64,000 nucleotides of DNA from Sulfurimonas hongkongensis (GTDB taxonomy: Bacteria > Campylobacterota > Campylobacteria > Campylobacterales > Sulfurimonadaceae). Below the pieces are notes generated by a model that saw only the letters and a program-made list of their open reading frames with translations, searched no databases and was not told where the DNA came from. The stretch spans positions 229,929 to 293,928 of the forward strand of contig NZ_AUPZ01000013.1 of the NCBI RefSeq assembly GCF_000445475.1. Reading direction: 5' to 3'. Below are positions 7,338 through 15,835 of the stretch, one piece after another. Within the stretch, counting starts at the first letter, position 1. Each line of letters starts with the position of its first letter. Both the position numbers and the translations under genes were made by a program.

Positions 7338-8798
7338 ATGCCAAAGCGAGTAGCAGTTATAGACATTGGTTCTAACTCAGTTAGATTAGTTGTTTATGAA
7401 AGAACTTCTCGCTTTGCTTTTCATCTACTCAATGAGTCTAAAAGCAAAGTTAGACTCTCTGAAAATGCCTATCAAAACAGTGGCAATCTCTCCGAAATTG
7501 CCATGAGTAGAACCATAGATGTGCTAAGAGATTTTTTAAGCATCATATCTTCATATAAAGCTAGAAAAACTCTCTGCATAGCTACTTCAGCTCTAAGAGA
7601 TGCTCCAAATAAAAAAGAGTTTTTGCAAAGAGCTAAAAAAGAGTTAAAACTAAATATAAAAATTATAGATGGCCAAAAAGAGGCTTATCTTGGGGCAATT
7701 GCCTGTGCAAACCTTCTTCCAGCTCAACAAGAGTCTCTTACTATTGATATTGGTGGTGGCTCGACAGAATTTGCACTGATAAATAATAAAGATATCTCAA
7801 ATACAATCTCATTAAATCTTGGAACTATCAGAATAAAAGAGCTCTTCTGCGATGATAGAAAAAAAGATGAAGCTATAGAGTATATAGATGAAAAACTAAG
7901 TGTTTTAGATGGTCTGAATGCTTCTGCTTTAGTTGGTATTGGCGGTACCTTCAGAGCACTCTCTAGTGCAATTTTAACAAGAAAAAAACATCCTCTAAAC
8001 AAACTACATGCTTTTAGTTATAGTGCAAAGGAGCTTTATGATTATCTCTCACAAGTTATGGATGCAACAAAAAATGAGCTTAAAAAGCTAGGTATCAAAG
8101 CAGATAGATTTGATATTATAAGGCCAGGTGCTTTAATACTTCAAAGAGTTTTAAAAAAACTCTCTATAAAAGATATTGTAACAAGTGGAGTCGGGGTAAG
8201 AGAAGGCGCATTTCTTGCAGATTTACTTAGAAACTCTAAGGATAGATTTCCCGAGCATTACAGTATCTCAACTAGATATATCTTAGACTCACACATAAGC
8301 GAGAAAGCTATAGCAAGCCAGTTAAGCTTCCTTGTAAAGAAAATTTTTGATCTTACTCACAAACATCTTGCTATAGATAAAAGTTATAGAAGAGATTTAA
8401 GCATAGCTGCAAAACTTTATCCTTGTGGTAATTCTATTCATTTCTACTCTAAAAATAAACATAGCTACTACATACTCCAAAGTGCGTTAGAATATGGTTT
8501 TACTCATAAACAGATAACTCTAATTTCTACACTTTGCAAATACGCTAAAAAGAAACTTCCATCTTCTTCTCATATACAAAAATATAAAGAACTTCTACCA
8601 GAAAAAAACACTCTAGATGCTCTTAGCTTTATACTCTCTTTAAGCGTTTCACTTGTAGCTCATAGACCTAGAAATTTAAAATATAATTTTGTTTTTGAAG
8701 ATGGGATATTAAATATTAATGCAGATGAAACTCTCCATCTAAGTAGAGAGTCTTTTAATAAACTAGACACCATAGAGAATTTAAAAGTTATTTTTTAA
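7338..8798 (+). CDS. Ppx/GppA family phosphatase
   Basis: The family hydrolyses polyphosphate and/or pppGpp. The protein has the actin-like ATPase-fold motifs AVIDIGSNSVRLVVYE at the N-terminus, LTIDIGGGSTEFALI near 140 and LVGIGGTFRALS near 215. An HD-like C-terminal half extends to residue 486. I chose the ATG at 7338 because the protein then begins MPKRVAVIDIG, as in homologues. An in-frame ATG at 7281 lies inside the ferredoxin gene. Sequence alone does not separate exopolyphosphatase from guanosine pentaphosphatase activity. Confidence 0.9.
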   Translation: MPKRVAVIDIGSNSVRLVVYERTSRFAFHLLNESKSKVRLSENAYQNSGNLSEIAMSRTIDVLRDFLSIISSYKARKTLCIATSALRDAPNKKEFLQRAKKELKLNIKIIDGQKEAYLGAIACANLLPAQQESLTIDIGGGSTEFALINNKDISNTISLNLGTIRIKELFCDDRKKDEAIEYIDEKLSVLDGLNASALVGIGGTFRALSSAILTRKKHPLNKLHAFSYSAKELYDYLSQVMDATKNELKKLGIKADRFDIIRPGALILQRVLKKLSIKDIVTSGVGVREGAFLADLLRNSKDRFPEHYSISTRYILDSHISEKAIASQLSFLVKKIFDLTHKHLAIDKSYRRDLSIAAKLYPCGNSIHFYSKNKHSYYILQSALEYGFTHKQITLISTLCKYAKKKLPSSSHIQKYKELLPEKNTLDALSFILSLSVSLVAHRPRNLKYNFVFEDGILNINADETLHLSRESFNKLDTIENLKVIF

Positions 8799-8807
8799 GA
8801 TTCTCTA

Positions 8808-11039
8808 CTAAAATCTCTGCCCCATGCTAAATTCAAATGCGGTAGTTTTGTCTCCTTCTTCTTCTGCCAAAGGTTGTGAAAACATAAGCTGAATAGGACC
8901 AACTGGCGAAAACCACTCAAGTCCTAGACCATAGCCACCTCTAGAATACTCACTTAAGGAGCTATCACCTATAAAACCCCAGTCTACGTAAGTAACAAGC
9001 CTCATTTTTGCTTTTGGGACTAGTGGAAAACTCACCTCTACATTGTTAGAAAAGGTCTGCTTTGCACCTACTCTAGCTACGCTGCCATCAGTTCTGTCTT
9101 CAGTTGGGGAAATTGAATAAGACTCATATCCTCTAACACTTCCCATACCACCCATATAAAATTTATCTGCGATTGGTAAATAGCCAGTATCCTCTGCATA
9201 ATAAAATCTAGCCTTATATCTAAAGATAGCATCAAAGCCTATATACTCTTCTAGTCCAGTAAATTTGGCAAAATTCGTTCTACTTTTAAGGAAGTCTGCA
9301 TCACCACCAACCCCTGCATTTTCAAAACTTTGACTCATAGTATATCCCTCTCTAGGAAGATAATAATCATCTGTATTGTCAAACTTAACATTTACAATAA
9401 CTGAACTTTTAGAATAGCTTTCAAAGTATCTTGGGTCTAATTCTTCGGGGTCAATAGTTACATCACTATAACTATTATCAGAGAAACTATAGCCTAAGTA
9501 TCCGCTAATATATCTAGTAAATCTATGCCCTACTCCAAAGCTTAAACCTTGAGAATCAACACTATAATCATTATACTCATAAAATGATTTAAATATAGAG
9601 AAGTTACCACTAAAGTCACTATCATTTAATCTTGAATTAGAGATATTAAAGGAGTAGTTTTGTGAAGTCTCAGACTTCTCAACTTGTACTCCCATGTCTA
9701 TACCAGAACCCCAAATATTTCTATCGTTTACTGCCACAGTAACTAAAAGTCCACCATAACTTCCATATCCACCACCGAGTTGGATGTTCCCAGTTGGAGC
9801 CTCTTTTACCTTAACAACAAGATCCATAGTAGAGTTATCTACTCTTTTTTCTTCTATAGTATTTCCATCAAAAAAACCTAGTCTTCCTAGTGAATTTCTT
9901 GAATCTTTTAAATCAGTTAATGAGTACATATCACCAGGTCCGAGGTATAACTCTCTTCTGATGATTCTATCTAGTGTTCTATTGTTCCCTGAGATAACTA
10001 CATTTCTTATCTTTACTTTATCGCCGGGTGTGATTTTAAAGACGACTTCAACTGTATTGTCATCCTTGTTCTTTTTTAAGTCAGGAACAACTTGAACAAA
10101 AGCGTAACTTAGGTCTGCAATAAGAGTCTTTACCTTCTCTGCATCTTCACGAAAGGTCTTGATATTAAAAGGCTCACCTACTTCTAAGCTTACAATCTCT
10201 TTAATCTTATCTTCATCTATAACTTGCTTAAGTTGATTTATAGAGATGCCACTAATAGTATAAACTTCGCCCTCTTCTATCTGATAGCTCATCTCAGCTG
10301 TATAGTGGTCAAAGTTTACTCTAGTAAATGGCTCATCAACCTTTGCATCTAAATACCCATATTGCATATACAAGTCACGGATTCTAAGCGGGTCATATGA
10401 AAGATCTAGAAGTTTCATCTCCCCATCATTTCTACCCCAAAACCAACCCATAAACTGCTTCTCTTTGTTCGCTATAACGTCATTGAAAAGATCACTATCA
10501 AGCCCTAAAACACCACTATAGTCTATTTTTTGAATAACTATTTCTTCACCTTCATTTACTATAAAAGTTACTTTTATGCTTCCATTGTCAAGTATCTCTT
10601 CTTCTACCTCGACAACACTATCTATCTTTCCACTTTGTGCTATGGCTTCTTGAATTCTTTTTTTTGCAGCTTGGAGTTTCTTTTTATCATAGAGTGAGCC
10701 TTTTTTAATCTGAACTACTGTCTCTAAAATATCTTTATCGCTCTCTTTCCAACCTTTTAACTCAATTTTTGAGATGATAGCTTTTTCTTTAAAGTGAAAG
10801 GTAAGCTTGCCATCATCAAACTCAGCCCAAACATCATCAAAATAGCCTTGCTTAAAGTACTTTTTTATAGACTCATCTATAGTCTCTATATCGACATCAT
10901 CTCCAACACTAAACTCAAGCATTCTAAGAGCAACAGGTTTTGAAATGTGTACCATTCCAACATAATCAATAGACTTTATAGTCATAGCAGATAGATTAAT
11001 AGTAAGTAGGGTTAGCAGTAGTGCTAAAAATATTCTCAT
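8808..11039 (-). CDS. bamA: Outer membrane protein assembly factor BamA
   Basis: BamA folds and inserts beta-barrel proteins in the outer membrane. This 743-residue protein has a signal peptide (MRIFLALLLTLLTINLSA) and a periplasmic part of about 400 residues made of five POTRA repeats. The C-terminal barrel contains the lid-lock motif VRGYE in MGSVRGYESYS and ends with the barrel signature GQRF. It is convergent with the Ppx/GppA gene, with nine bases between the stops, and is followed upstream by cysQ on the same strand. Confidence 0.96.
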   Translation of the reverse strand: MRIFLALLLTLLTINLSAMTIKSIDYVGMVHISKPVALRMLEFSVGDDVDIETIDESIKKYFKQGYFDDVWAEFDDGKLTFHFKEKAIISKIELKGWKESDKDILETVVQIKKGSLYDKKKLQAAKKRIQEAIAQSGKIDSVVEVEEEILDNGSIKVTFIVNEGEEIVIQKIDYSGVLGLDSDLFNDVIANKEKQFMGWFWGRNDGEMKLLDLSYDPLRIRDLYMQYGYLDAKVDEPFTRVNFDHYTAEMSYQIEEGEVYTISGISINQLKQVIDEDKIKEIVSLEVGEPFNIKTFREDAEKVKTLIADLSYAFVQVVPDLKKNKDDNTVEVVFKITPGDKVKIRNVVISGNNRTLDRIIRRELYLGPGDMYSLTDLKDSRNSLGRLGFFDGNTIEEKRVDNSTMDLVVKVKEAPTGNIQLGGGYGSYGGLLVTVAVNDRNIWGSGIDMGVQVEKSETSQNYSFNISNSRLNDSDFSGNFSIFKSFYEYNDYSVDSQGLSFGVGHRFTRYISGYLGYSFSDNSYSDVTIDPEELDPRYFESYSKSSVIVNVKFDNTDDYYLPREGYTMSQSFENAGVGGDADFLKSRTNFAKFTGLEEYIGFDAIFRYKARFYYAEDTGYLPIADKFYMGGMGSVRGYESYSISPTEDRTDGSVARVGAKQTFSNNVEVSFPLVPKAKMRLVTYVDWGFIGDSSLSEYSRGGYGLGLEWFSPVGPIQLMFSQPLAEEEGDKTTAFEFSMGQRF

Positions 11040-11127
11040 TGAAGTTCCATAGATATAAAATAAGTGAAGATTTTACCTTTTATATGGTTAATCTTAAGTT
11101 ACACGAGCTATAAATTTTGTCATTTGT

Positions 11128-11883
11128 CTACTTTATAACAAACCAAGGATTTAAAAGGTCTTGCTTGTTGTACACCATAGGCTTATTCGTCTTAAAATCA
11201 TAACTCATCTTTCCAGCTTCCCTTACTATTGCATCAGCTGCTGCCGTATCCCACTCCATAGTTGGAGCAAGTCTTGGATAGATATCAGCACTTCCATCTG
11301 CAACCATACAAAGTTTTAGTGAACTCCCTTTTGAGACTTGTTCTACCTCTTTTGTATCAAGAGCGTCTATAAATTTTTGAGTTTTAGATGAGAGGTGTGA
11401 TTTTGATGCCACAACAAAAAGTTTTTCTTTTTTATTCTCATTTGTATATAAAGGTAGCCTTTTATCATTTAAGTAAGCACCCTCATCCTTTTTAGCCGCA
11501 TACATCAAATCTAGTGCTGGAGCATAAACAACACCTAAGACTGGAGTATCTTTACGTATCAAAGCTATATTTACAGTAAACTCTCCATTTTTTTTAATAA
11601 ACTCTTTTGTTCCATCTATAGGGTCAATACACCAGTAATAGTTCCACTTTTTTCTAACTTTATACTCTACGATGCTATTTTCTTCAGAGAGGATTGGAAT
11701 CTCTGGATATAGACTAAAAAGTGAGTTACAGATAATCTCATTTGACTTAATGTCAGCTTCTGTGAGTGGCGAGTTATCTTCTTTATACTCAATTTCAAAA
11801 TCTCTTTCATAGATTTTCATAATTTCATCGCCTGCAACTTTTGCTATAGTTTTTATATCTTTTAAACTTACCTTATCAAACAT
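11128..11883 (-). CDS. cysQ: 3'(2'),5'-bisphosphate nucleotidase CysQ (inositol monophosphatase family)
   Basis: CysQ removes phosphate from PAP formed during sulfate assimilation. The 251-residue protein has the metal-binding motifs EDNSPLTEAD, ILSEEN and CIDPIDGTKEF, and the second family signature EWDTAAADAIVREAG. The threonine and lysine of GTKEF are typical of the CysQ branch rather than inositol monophosphatases. It is divergent from tyrA across a 118-bp promoter region and 88 bases upstream of bamA on the same strand. Confidence 0.9.
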   Translation of the reverse strand: MFDKVSLKDIKTIAKVAGDEIMKIYERDFEIEYKEDNSPLTEADIKSNEIICNSLFSLYPEIPILSEENSIVEYKVRKKWNYYWCIDPIDGTKEFIKKNGEFTVNIALIRKDTPVLGVVYAPALDLMYAAKKDEGAYLNDKRLPLYTNENKKEKLFVVASKSHLSSKTQKFIDALDTKEVEQVSKGSSLKLCMVADGSADIYPRLAPTMEWDTAAADAIVREAGKMSYDFKTNKPMVYNKQDLLNPWFVIK

Positions 11884-11972
11884 CTAAAATCCTTTTGTCT
11901 TGAGATTATGCCAAAATTTTTTTAAACAAAGGTTTTTTACTTAAAAATTAGGCTAAAAACCAAAAACTCATG

Positions 11973-11978
11973 TATAAT
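11973..11978 (+). promoter_or_regulatory. -10 box of tyrA
   Basis: TATAAT in the context TGTATAATTTCAC lies 23 bases before the tyrA ATG in the divergent cysQ-tyrA gap. It repeats the promoter style seen before the kinase gene at 5643. The upstream TG gives an extended -10 character. Confidence 0.6.
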
Positions 11979-12001
11979 TTCACAAAAAAAAGAATATAAA
12001 T

Positions 12002-12832
12002 ATGAATGTAGCAATAGTGGGACTTGGACTCATGGGTGGTTCTTTAGCTTTGAGTCTGAAAAAATTGGATTTTGTAAAGAGAGTTGTTGGAAGTGATCAC
12101 AACAAAGAGCACAAAAAAGTAGCACTTCGGCTTGGGCTCGTTAGTGAGATAGTAGAGTTTGAAGAGGTTTATAACTATGATGTCATCTTTCTAGCTATCC
12201 CTGTTGATGGGGTTATCTTAGCTTTAGAGAAACTACAAAATGTGCCATCAGACACTACTATTATAGACCTTGGAAGTACTAAGTCAAAGATAGTTGCATC
12301 TACTCCAGAGTCCATTAGAAAAAACTTTATAGCAGCACATCCAATGACTGGAACAGAAAACTACGGTCCAACGGCAGCCATAGAAGGACTTTATGAAGAC
12401 CAAGTTGTAGTCTTGTGTGATTTAGAAGATAGTGGTGAAATCCAAAGAGAAGTTAGTAAAAAAATCTTCAAAGCACTAGGCATGAAAAAGTACTTTATGA
12501 GAGCTGTTGAGCATGACCGTCACGCTGCTTTTATCTCTCATATGCCTCACGCTATCTCCTACTCTTTAGCAAATACAGTTATGAAACAAGAGAATAAAAA
12601 CAATATCATAGCCCTAGCAGCTGGTGGTTTCCGCTCGATGAGTCGCCTTGCAAAAAGTTCGCCAAATATGTGGGAAGATATCTTTAGACAAAACAAAACA
12701 AATCTTCTTGAAGCAATAGAACTCTTTGAAGGTGAACTTAAGATGCTAAAGAGTTCCATTGAAAAAGAGGAGTGGAGCGAGGTAAACAAAACCATGCAGG
12801 ATGGTTATAAGCTCCATGATATTTTAAAATAA
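12002..12832 (+). CDS. tyrA: Prephenate dehydrogenase
   Basis: TyrA oxidatively decarboxylates prephenate to 4-hydroxyphenylpyruvate in tyrosine synthesis. The N-terminal NAD-binding motif is VGLGLMGGSLALSL (6-19). The catalytic histidine region is AHPMTGTENYGP, and HDRHAAFISHMPHAISYSLA is the conserved helical-domain segment. The length of 276 matches monofunctional TyrA. There is no chorismate mutase or ACT domain. It is a single gene with its own promoter. Confidence 0.95.
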   Translation: MNVAIVGLGLMGGSLALSLKKLDFVKRVVGSDHNKEHKKVALRLGLVSEIVEFEEVYNYDVIFLAIPVDGVILALEKLQNVPSDTTIIDLGSTKSKIVASTPESIRKNFIAAHPMTGTENYGPTAAIEGLYEDQVVVLCDLEDSGEIQREVSKKIFKALGMKKYFMRAVEHDRHAAFISHMPHAISYSLANTVMKQENKNNIIALAAGGFRSMSRLAKSSPNMWEDIFRQNKTNLLEAIELFEGELKMLKSSIEKEEWSEVNKTMQDGYKLHDILK

Positions 12833-12878
12833 CAGCTACTTCAACCTTTATTGTAAAGACAAAATATAGTTTGTAAAT

Positions 12879-13019
12879 ATGAACTCAAAACAACTATTTA
12901 TTTGTCCTTATTTCTCAGTTAAATATCCTTCATTTTGCAACTGCAAAACTCTAAAAAAGATGTATAGTTCCATTGATGATTTTTATATAAAAAAAGAGGA
13001 TTTTAAGTGGGAAGTTTAA
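12879..13019 (+). CDS. Small cysteine-containing protein (46 aa)
   Basis: An ORF of 47 codons starts at ATG 12879 and ends with TAA at 13017-13019, overlapping the GTG start of the next gene by 13 bases in another frame. The product contains CPYFSVKYPSFCNC, with cysteines 9, 20 and 22 in a possible metal-binding arrangement, then a charged C-terminus ending KWEV. TATAGT lies upstream at about 12865, but no clear ribosome site is seen. No family is recognised. It could be a real small protein coupled to the DUF2156 gene, or chance. Confidence 0.4.
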   Translation: MNSKQLFICPYFSVKYPSFCNCKTLKKMYSSIDDFYIKKEDFKWEV

Positions 13020-13987
13020 CTGTAAATAGAAAGAAATTAAAAAAGTTTACAATAGATACAAGACCTATTATGGAGAAGTATCTCTCAAGGGTAGACGCTG
13101 AGCTTAGCGACTATACTTTTGCCGCAAATTTTATCTGGCTTGCAAATAGCAGTGGATTTTATGCTGTTATAAACAAATGTTTTTGTCTTTTTGTTATGAC
13201 TGGCGGAGAGCTTACAATGCTACTGCCTCCTTTGGGAAAAAAGAAAAACATCACAGATGCCATCATAAAGTGTTTTGAAATTATGAATGAAAACAACTCT
13301 TCGCACTACTACTCACGCATAGACTATGTCCAAGGCTCGATGGTAGAAGAGTTTATCCAAGATGCTGATGAAGCTCAGAGCATGTTTGAGATGTTGGAGT
13401 CTTATATAGTTGAGAAAAAATTAGTTGATTATATCTATGAAGTTGAAGCTCTTATAGGTCTTAGAGGAAACAGTTATCACACAAAAAGAACTGAAATAAA
13501 CAAGTTTGTAAAGTCTTATCCTGACTATAAAATAGAAGAGTTAGACAGCATTAAACATAAAGTTGAGATTATGAATCTTTTTAATAAATGGACATCAGAT
13601 AGAGTTAGATATATGCCAAAAGAAGAGGCAGAAGTTTACTTAGAGGGAATACATCAAGAGAGAAGTGCAGTTAAACAGATGCTAAAACACTACGCAGAGC
13701 TATCTTTGCTTGGGATAGTTATATATATAAATGGCGAGCTAAAAGGTTTTACAGTTGGAGAGCGTATAAGATTGGACACAGCTACTGTTATCATAGAAAA
13801 AACAGACTTTGAGATTTTAGGATGTGCACAGTTTATATTTAGAGAATTTTCTAAGATATTAAAAGATCATTATAAGATCACATATATAAATGTAGGCGAT
13901 GATATGGGCTTTGAAAACCTTCGTAAGGTAAAGATGTCATATCGTCCTTCTAAGCTTGTTGCAAAATATACTATCTACCAAAAATGA
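13007..13987 (+). CDS. DUF2156 protein (phosphatidylglycerol lysyltransferase C-terminal-like)
   Basis: The 326-residue protein looks like the DUF2156 / LPG-synthase C-terminal domain, a tandem GNAT-like fold that in MprF transfers amino acids to lipids. Supporting stretches are TFAANFIWLANSSGFYA near residue 38, LLGIVIYINGELKGFTVGER near 245 and YINVGDDMGFENLRKVKMSY near the end. It has no membrane domain, so the substrate is unknown. The start is GTG at 13007, six bases after AGAGGA. It overlaps the GNAT gene by ATGA, suggesting the two work together. Confidence 0.8.
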   Translation: MGSLTVNRKKLKKFTIDTRPIMEKYLSRVDAELSDYTFAANFIWLANSSGFYAVINKCFCLFVMTGGELTMLLPPLGKKKNITDAIIKCFEIMNENNSSHYYSRIDYVQGSMVEEFIQDADEAQSMFEMLESYIVEKKLVDYIYEVEALIGLRGNSYHTKRTEINKFVKSYPDYKIEELDSIKHKVEIMNLFNKWTSDRVRYMPKEEAEVYLEGIHQERSAVKQMLKHYAELSLLGIVIYINGELKGFTVGERIRLDTATVIIEKTDFEILGCAQFIFREFSKILKDHYKITYINVGDDMGFENLRKVKMSYRPSKLVAKYTIYQK

Positions 13988-14433
13988 AACTAAGAGAAGC
14001 TAAAACATCTGATGTTAATGCTTTGTACGGCTTAGAGAGAGAACTCTTTTGCTCTAAAAACTACCCTCTCTCAAAAGGTTCCCTTTACTACCACGCTAAA
14101 AACTCTCTTGTACTCTTATCGGAAGTAGAAGGTACTCTTGCTGGGTATATTTTAATCCTTACAAAAAGAAAAGATGCAAAACTATACTCCCTTGGAGTAA
14201 AAGACTCTTTTAGAGGAAGAGGCATCTCAAAAGCTCTGCTACAGCAAGCTTCAAAAAATCTTAAGGATTTAGGATTTCAAAAGTTTATCTTAGAAGTAAG
14301 AGTAGATAATATCGTTGCATTTTCTCTGTATGAAAAAAATGGTTTTAAAGTTGCAAAAAAATTAAAAGCTTTTTATAAAGATGGCTGTGATGCTTATCTT
14401 ATGGAGTTAAACTATGGCAGTGAAAAATTATAA
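13984..14433 (+). CDS. GNAT family N-acetyltransferase (RimI-like)
   Basis: This 149-residue protein has the GNAT acetyl-CoA-binding motif KDSFRGRGISKALLQQAS near residues 70-88. It also has the C-terminal VRVDNIVAFSLYEKNGF signature shared by RimI-type ribosomal-protein and amino-acid acetyltransferases. The start codon overlaps the stop of the DUF2156 gene as ATGA, and the membrane-protein gene downstream begins inside its last codons. The acceptor substrate is not predictable. Confidence 0.87.
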   Translation: MKLREAKTSDVNALYGLERELFCSKNYPLSKGSLYYHAKNSLVLLSEVEGTLAGYILILTKRKDAKLYSLGVKDSFRGRGISKALLQQASKNLKDLGFQKFILEVRVDNIVAFSLYEKNGFKVAKKLKAFYKDGCDAYLMELNYGSEKL

Positions 14434-15020
14434 AAATATCTATACTGAACTAAATAAGAGCAAATTTTTAAAACTCCAAATCATTGTACTCTTTTTTACA
14501 ACATATATAGACTGGATTATCATGCCCTATATCACAAAACTAGAAGCTTACACTTGCCTTTATGATAAGCTTTTATATGCTTCTTGGTGCAACTGATGGC
14601 CTAATTCAGCCTCTTTTTAAAAGAATGAAAATTTACAATATCTACCTTTTTGTAATCATTTTAGACATTATCCAAGTTATCAGTTACTCACTCTCGATGT
14701 ATGATATGGTAGTATTTACTTATGTCATACTTAGTATCTTCACACTTCAAGCCATAACTTTTGAGATATCAAGGATTCACACAGTTGACTTTATGAAAAA
14801 TGAGATAGATATTAAAGACTACCTTATGCTAAGATCGTTTTTTGTCTCAGCTGCCATTATTGGAGGTGCTGTAACTGCTATGATATTTGACTACCTTGGG
14901 ATAAGACTATTAAATATGCTTATCTTTTTAGCAGTTCTGGGAATTTTTGCAGTGTTTATAGAATACAAACTATATAAAAAGTTTAAGATTGCGTTTGCAA
15001 ATCTACAGTTTGACTCTTAA
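14414..15020 (+). pseudogene. Frameshifted membrane protein gene (transporter-like)
   Basis: Two overlapping open stretches form one membrane protein. Frame 1 from the ATG at 14414 gives a first hydrophobic segment ending IMPYITKLEA. The frame then continues out of register, ending at 14594-14596. The following frame, usable from about 14544 and containing MISFYMLLGATDGLIQPLF, carries about four more hydrophobic segments to a stop at 15018-15020. The combined length is 607 bases, one more than a multiple of three. No long homopolymer lies in the shift window. The fold looks like part of a multi-pass transporter. It may be a true pseudogene, an assembly error or, less likely, recoded. Confidence 0.7.
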
Positions 15021-15021
15021 A

Positions 15022-15049
15022 GGTAAGCAAGGGATTTTAGTTATTTTTT
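15022..15049 (+). repeat. 28-bp direct repeat, left copy
   Basis: A 28-bp sequence beginning GGTAAGCAAGGGATTTTAG starts two bases after the stop of the frameshifted membrane-protein gene. It recurs without mismatch at 15774-15801. The two copies bracket the toxin-antitoxin pair and the inverted-repeat element. Confidence 0.9.
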
Positions 15050-15063
15050 ATTACCTAAAATTG

Positions 15064-15079
15064 GTGTATAATTATACAC
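15064..15079 (+). promoter_or_regulatory. 16-bp palindrome over the -10 box of the toxin-antitoxin operon
   Basis: GTGTATAATTATACAC is a perfect 16-bp palindrome that contains TATAAT on both strands and ends 19 bases before the antitoxin start. RHH antitoxins bind palindromic sites at their own promoters, so this is the expected place and form for the autoregulatory operator. Confidence 0.75.
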
Positions 15080-15098
15080 ATAAACAAGGAATGACAAA

Positions 15099-15314
15099 AT
15101 GAGTACAGTTAGATTAAACATTACATTACCAGCTTCCGTAAATGAAGATATAAATCATTATGCTAAAGAGTTAAATGAAAAGAAAAGTCATATTATTTCT
15201 TCTGCACTTGATATGTATTTTGACTACCTAGATATTAGGGTGGCCGAAAAAAGACTTAATGATAACGAGCCTACTATATCTCTTGAAGAGTTAAGAAAAG
15301 AATTAGGACTTTAA
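15099..15314 (+). CDS. Ribbon-helix-helix antitoxin (RelB/ParD-like)
   Basis: This 71-residue protein begins STVRLNITLPASVNEDINHY, a typical ribbon-helix-helix DNA-binding N-terminus (beta strand RLNITLP, then two helices). It is followed by an acidic tail EEPTISLEEL-like segment that usually wraps around the toxin. It is followed one base after its stop by the toxin gene, and the promoter palindrome fits repression by the complex. AAGGA precedes the ATG. Confidence 0.87.
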   Translation: MSTVRLNITLPASVNEDINHYAKELNEKKSHIISSALDMYFDYLDIRVAEKRLNDNEPTISLEELRKELGL

Positions 15315-15315
15315 T

Positions 15316-15600
15316 TTGTATGTTCTTGAGTTTTTTAATTCTGCTAAAAAAGATTTAAAATCAATAGATAAACAAAATCAAGCTTTCATACTTGATTCTC
15401 TTGAAGCGTTTGCACAAAGTTTTTCTTCTACTAATGAAAAATCACTTATGCGCTCTGCTAAAATTAAAAAGCTTAAAGGACAAAAAGAGACACTTTACCG
15501 CTTAAAACTCCGAACATATAGAGTTATATATAAAAAGTATGAAGACAGGCTTGTGATTTTAGTCTTACATGTAACTACTCGTGAGGGTACTTATAAGTAG
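15316..15600 (+). CDS. RelE/ParE family toxin
   Basis: This 94-residue protein has the RelE/ParE fold signatures FFNSAKKDLKSIDKQ at the N-terminus, IKKLKGQKETLYRLKLRTYR in the middle and YRVIYKKYEDRLVILVLHVT at the end. Basic residues occupy the usual active-site strands, as in mRNA interferases. The start is TTG at 15316, seven bases after AGGA. A MITE-like repeat begins right after its stop. Whether it cuts mRNA or poisons gyrase is not decidable from sequence. Confidence 0.87.
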   Translation: MYVLEFFNSAKKDLKSIDKQNQAFILDSLEAFAQSFSSTNEKSLMRSAKIKKLKGQKETLYRLKLRTYRVIYKKYEDRLVILVLHVTTREGTYK

Positions 15601-15606
15601 TATTTA

Positions 15607-15703
15607 TACGCCAATTCAAGTTTAAAGTGCAACACTCTTAAAATTCAATAGGCGGGTAAACAGAAAAGGTTAACTGCAAAAAGCTCAAACTTGAATTGGC
15701 GTA
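15607..15703. mobile_element. MITE-like element with 17-bp terminal inverted repeats
   Basis: The 97-bp unit begins TACGCCAATTCAAGTTT and ends with its exact reverse complement AAACTTGAATTGGCGTA. Both sides are flanked by ATTTA (15602-15606 and 15704-15708), consistent with a 5-bp target duplication. It has no coding capacity. GTGCAACA just inside the left arm recalls ends of some IS30-family elements, but that link is tentative. The AT-rich 5-mers could match by chance. Confidence 0.6.
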
Positions 15704-15773
15704 ATTTATCTACAATCAAACTACAAAGATTTTGATAGAAGTATCTCTATTTATCAATAATTTTAACTTTAGG

Positions 15774-15801
15774 GGTAAGCAAGGGATTTTAGTTATTTTT
15801 T
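15774..15801 (+). repeat. 28-bp direct repeat, right copy
   Basis: This is identical to 15022-15049 and lies 34 bases from the 3' end of tRNA-Ser. The 752-bp interval between the copies holds the toxin-antitoxin operon and the inverted-repeat element, suggesting that this block was inserted or captured. Confidence 0.9.
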
Positions 15802-15835
15802 TAAGGGGCTACAAAGTCCTAAAAATAGGGCTTCA

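Noticed and set aside
14414..14596. Separate 60-residue protein
   Set aside because: Its end is out of frame with the hydrophobic pattern, which resumes in the next frame, so it is treated as one broken gene.
15601..15835. Possible CRISPR-like spacing of repeats after the toxin gene
   Set aside because: There are only one inverted pair and one direct pair, no regular repeat-spacer units and no cas genes.
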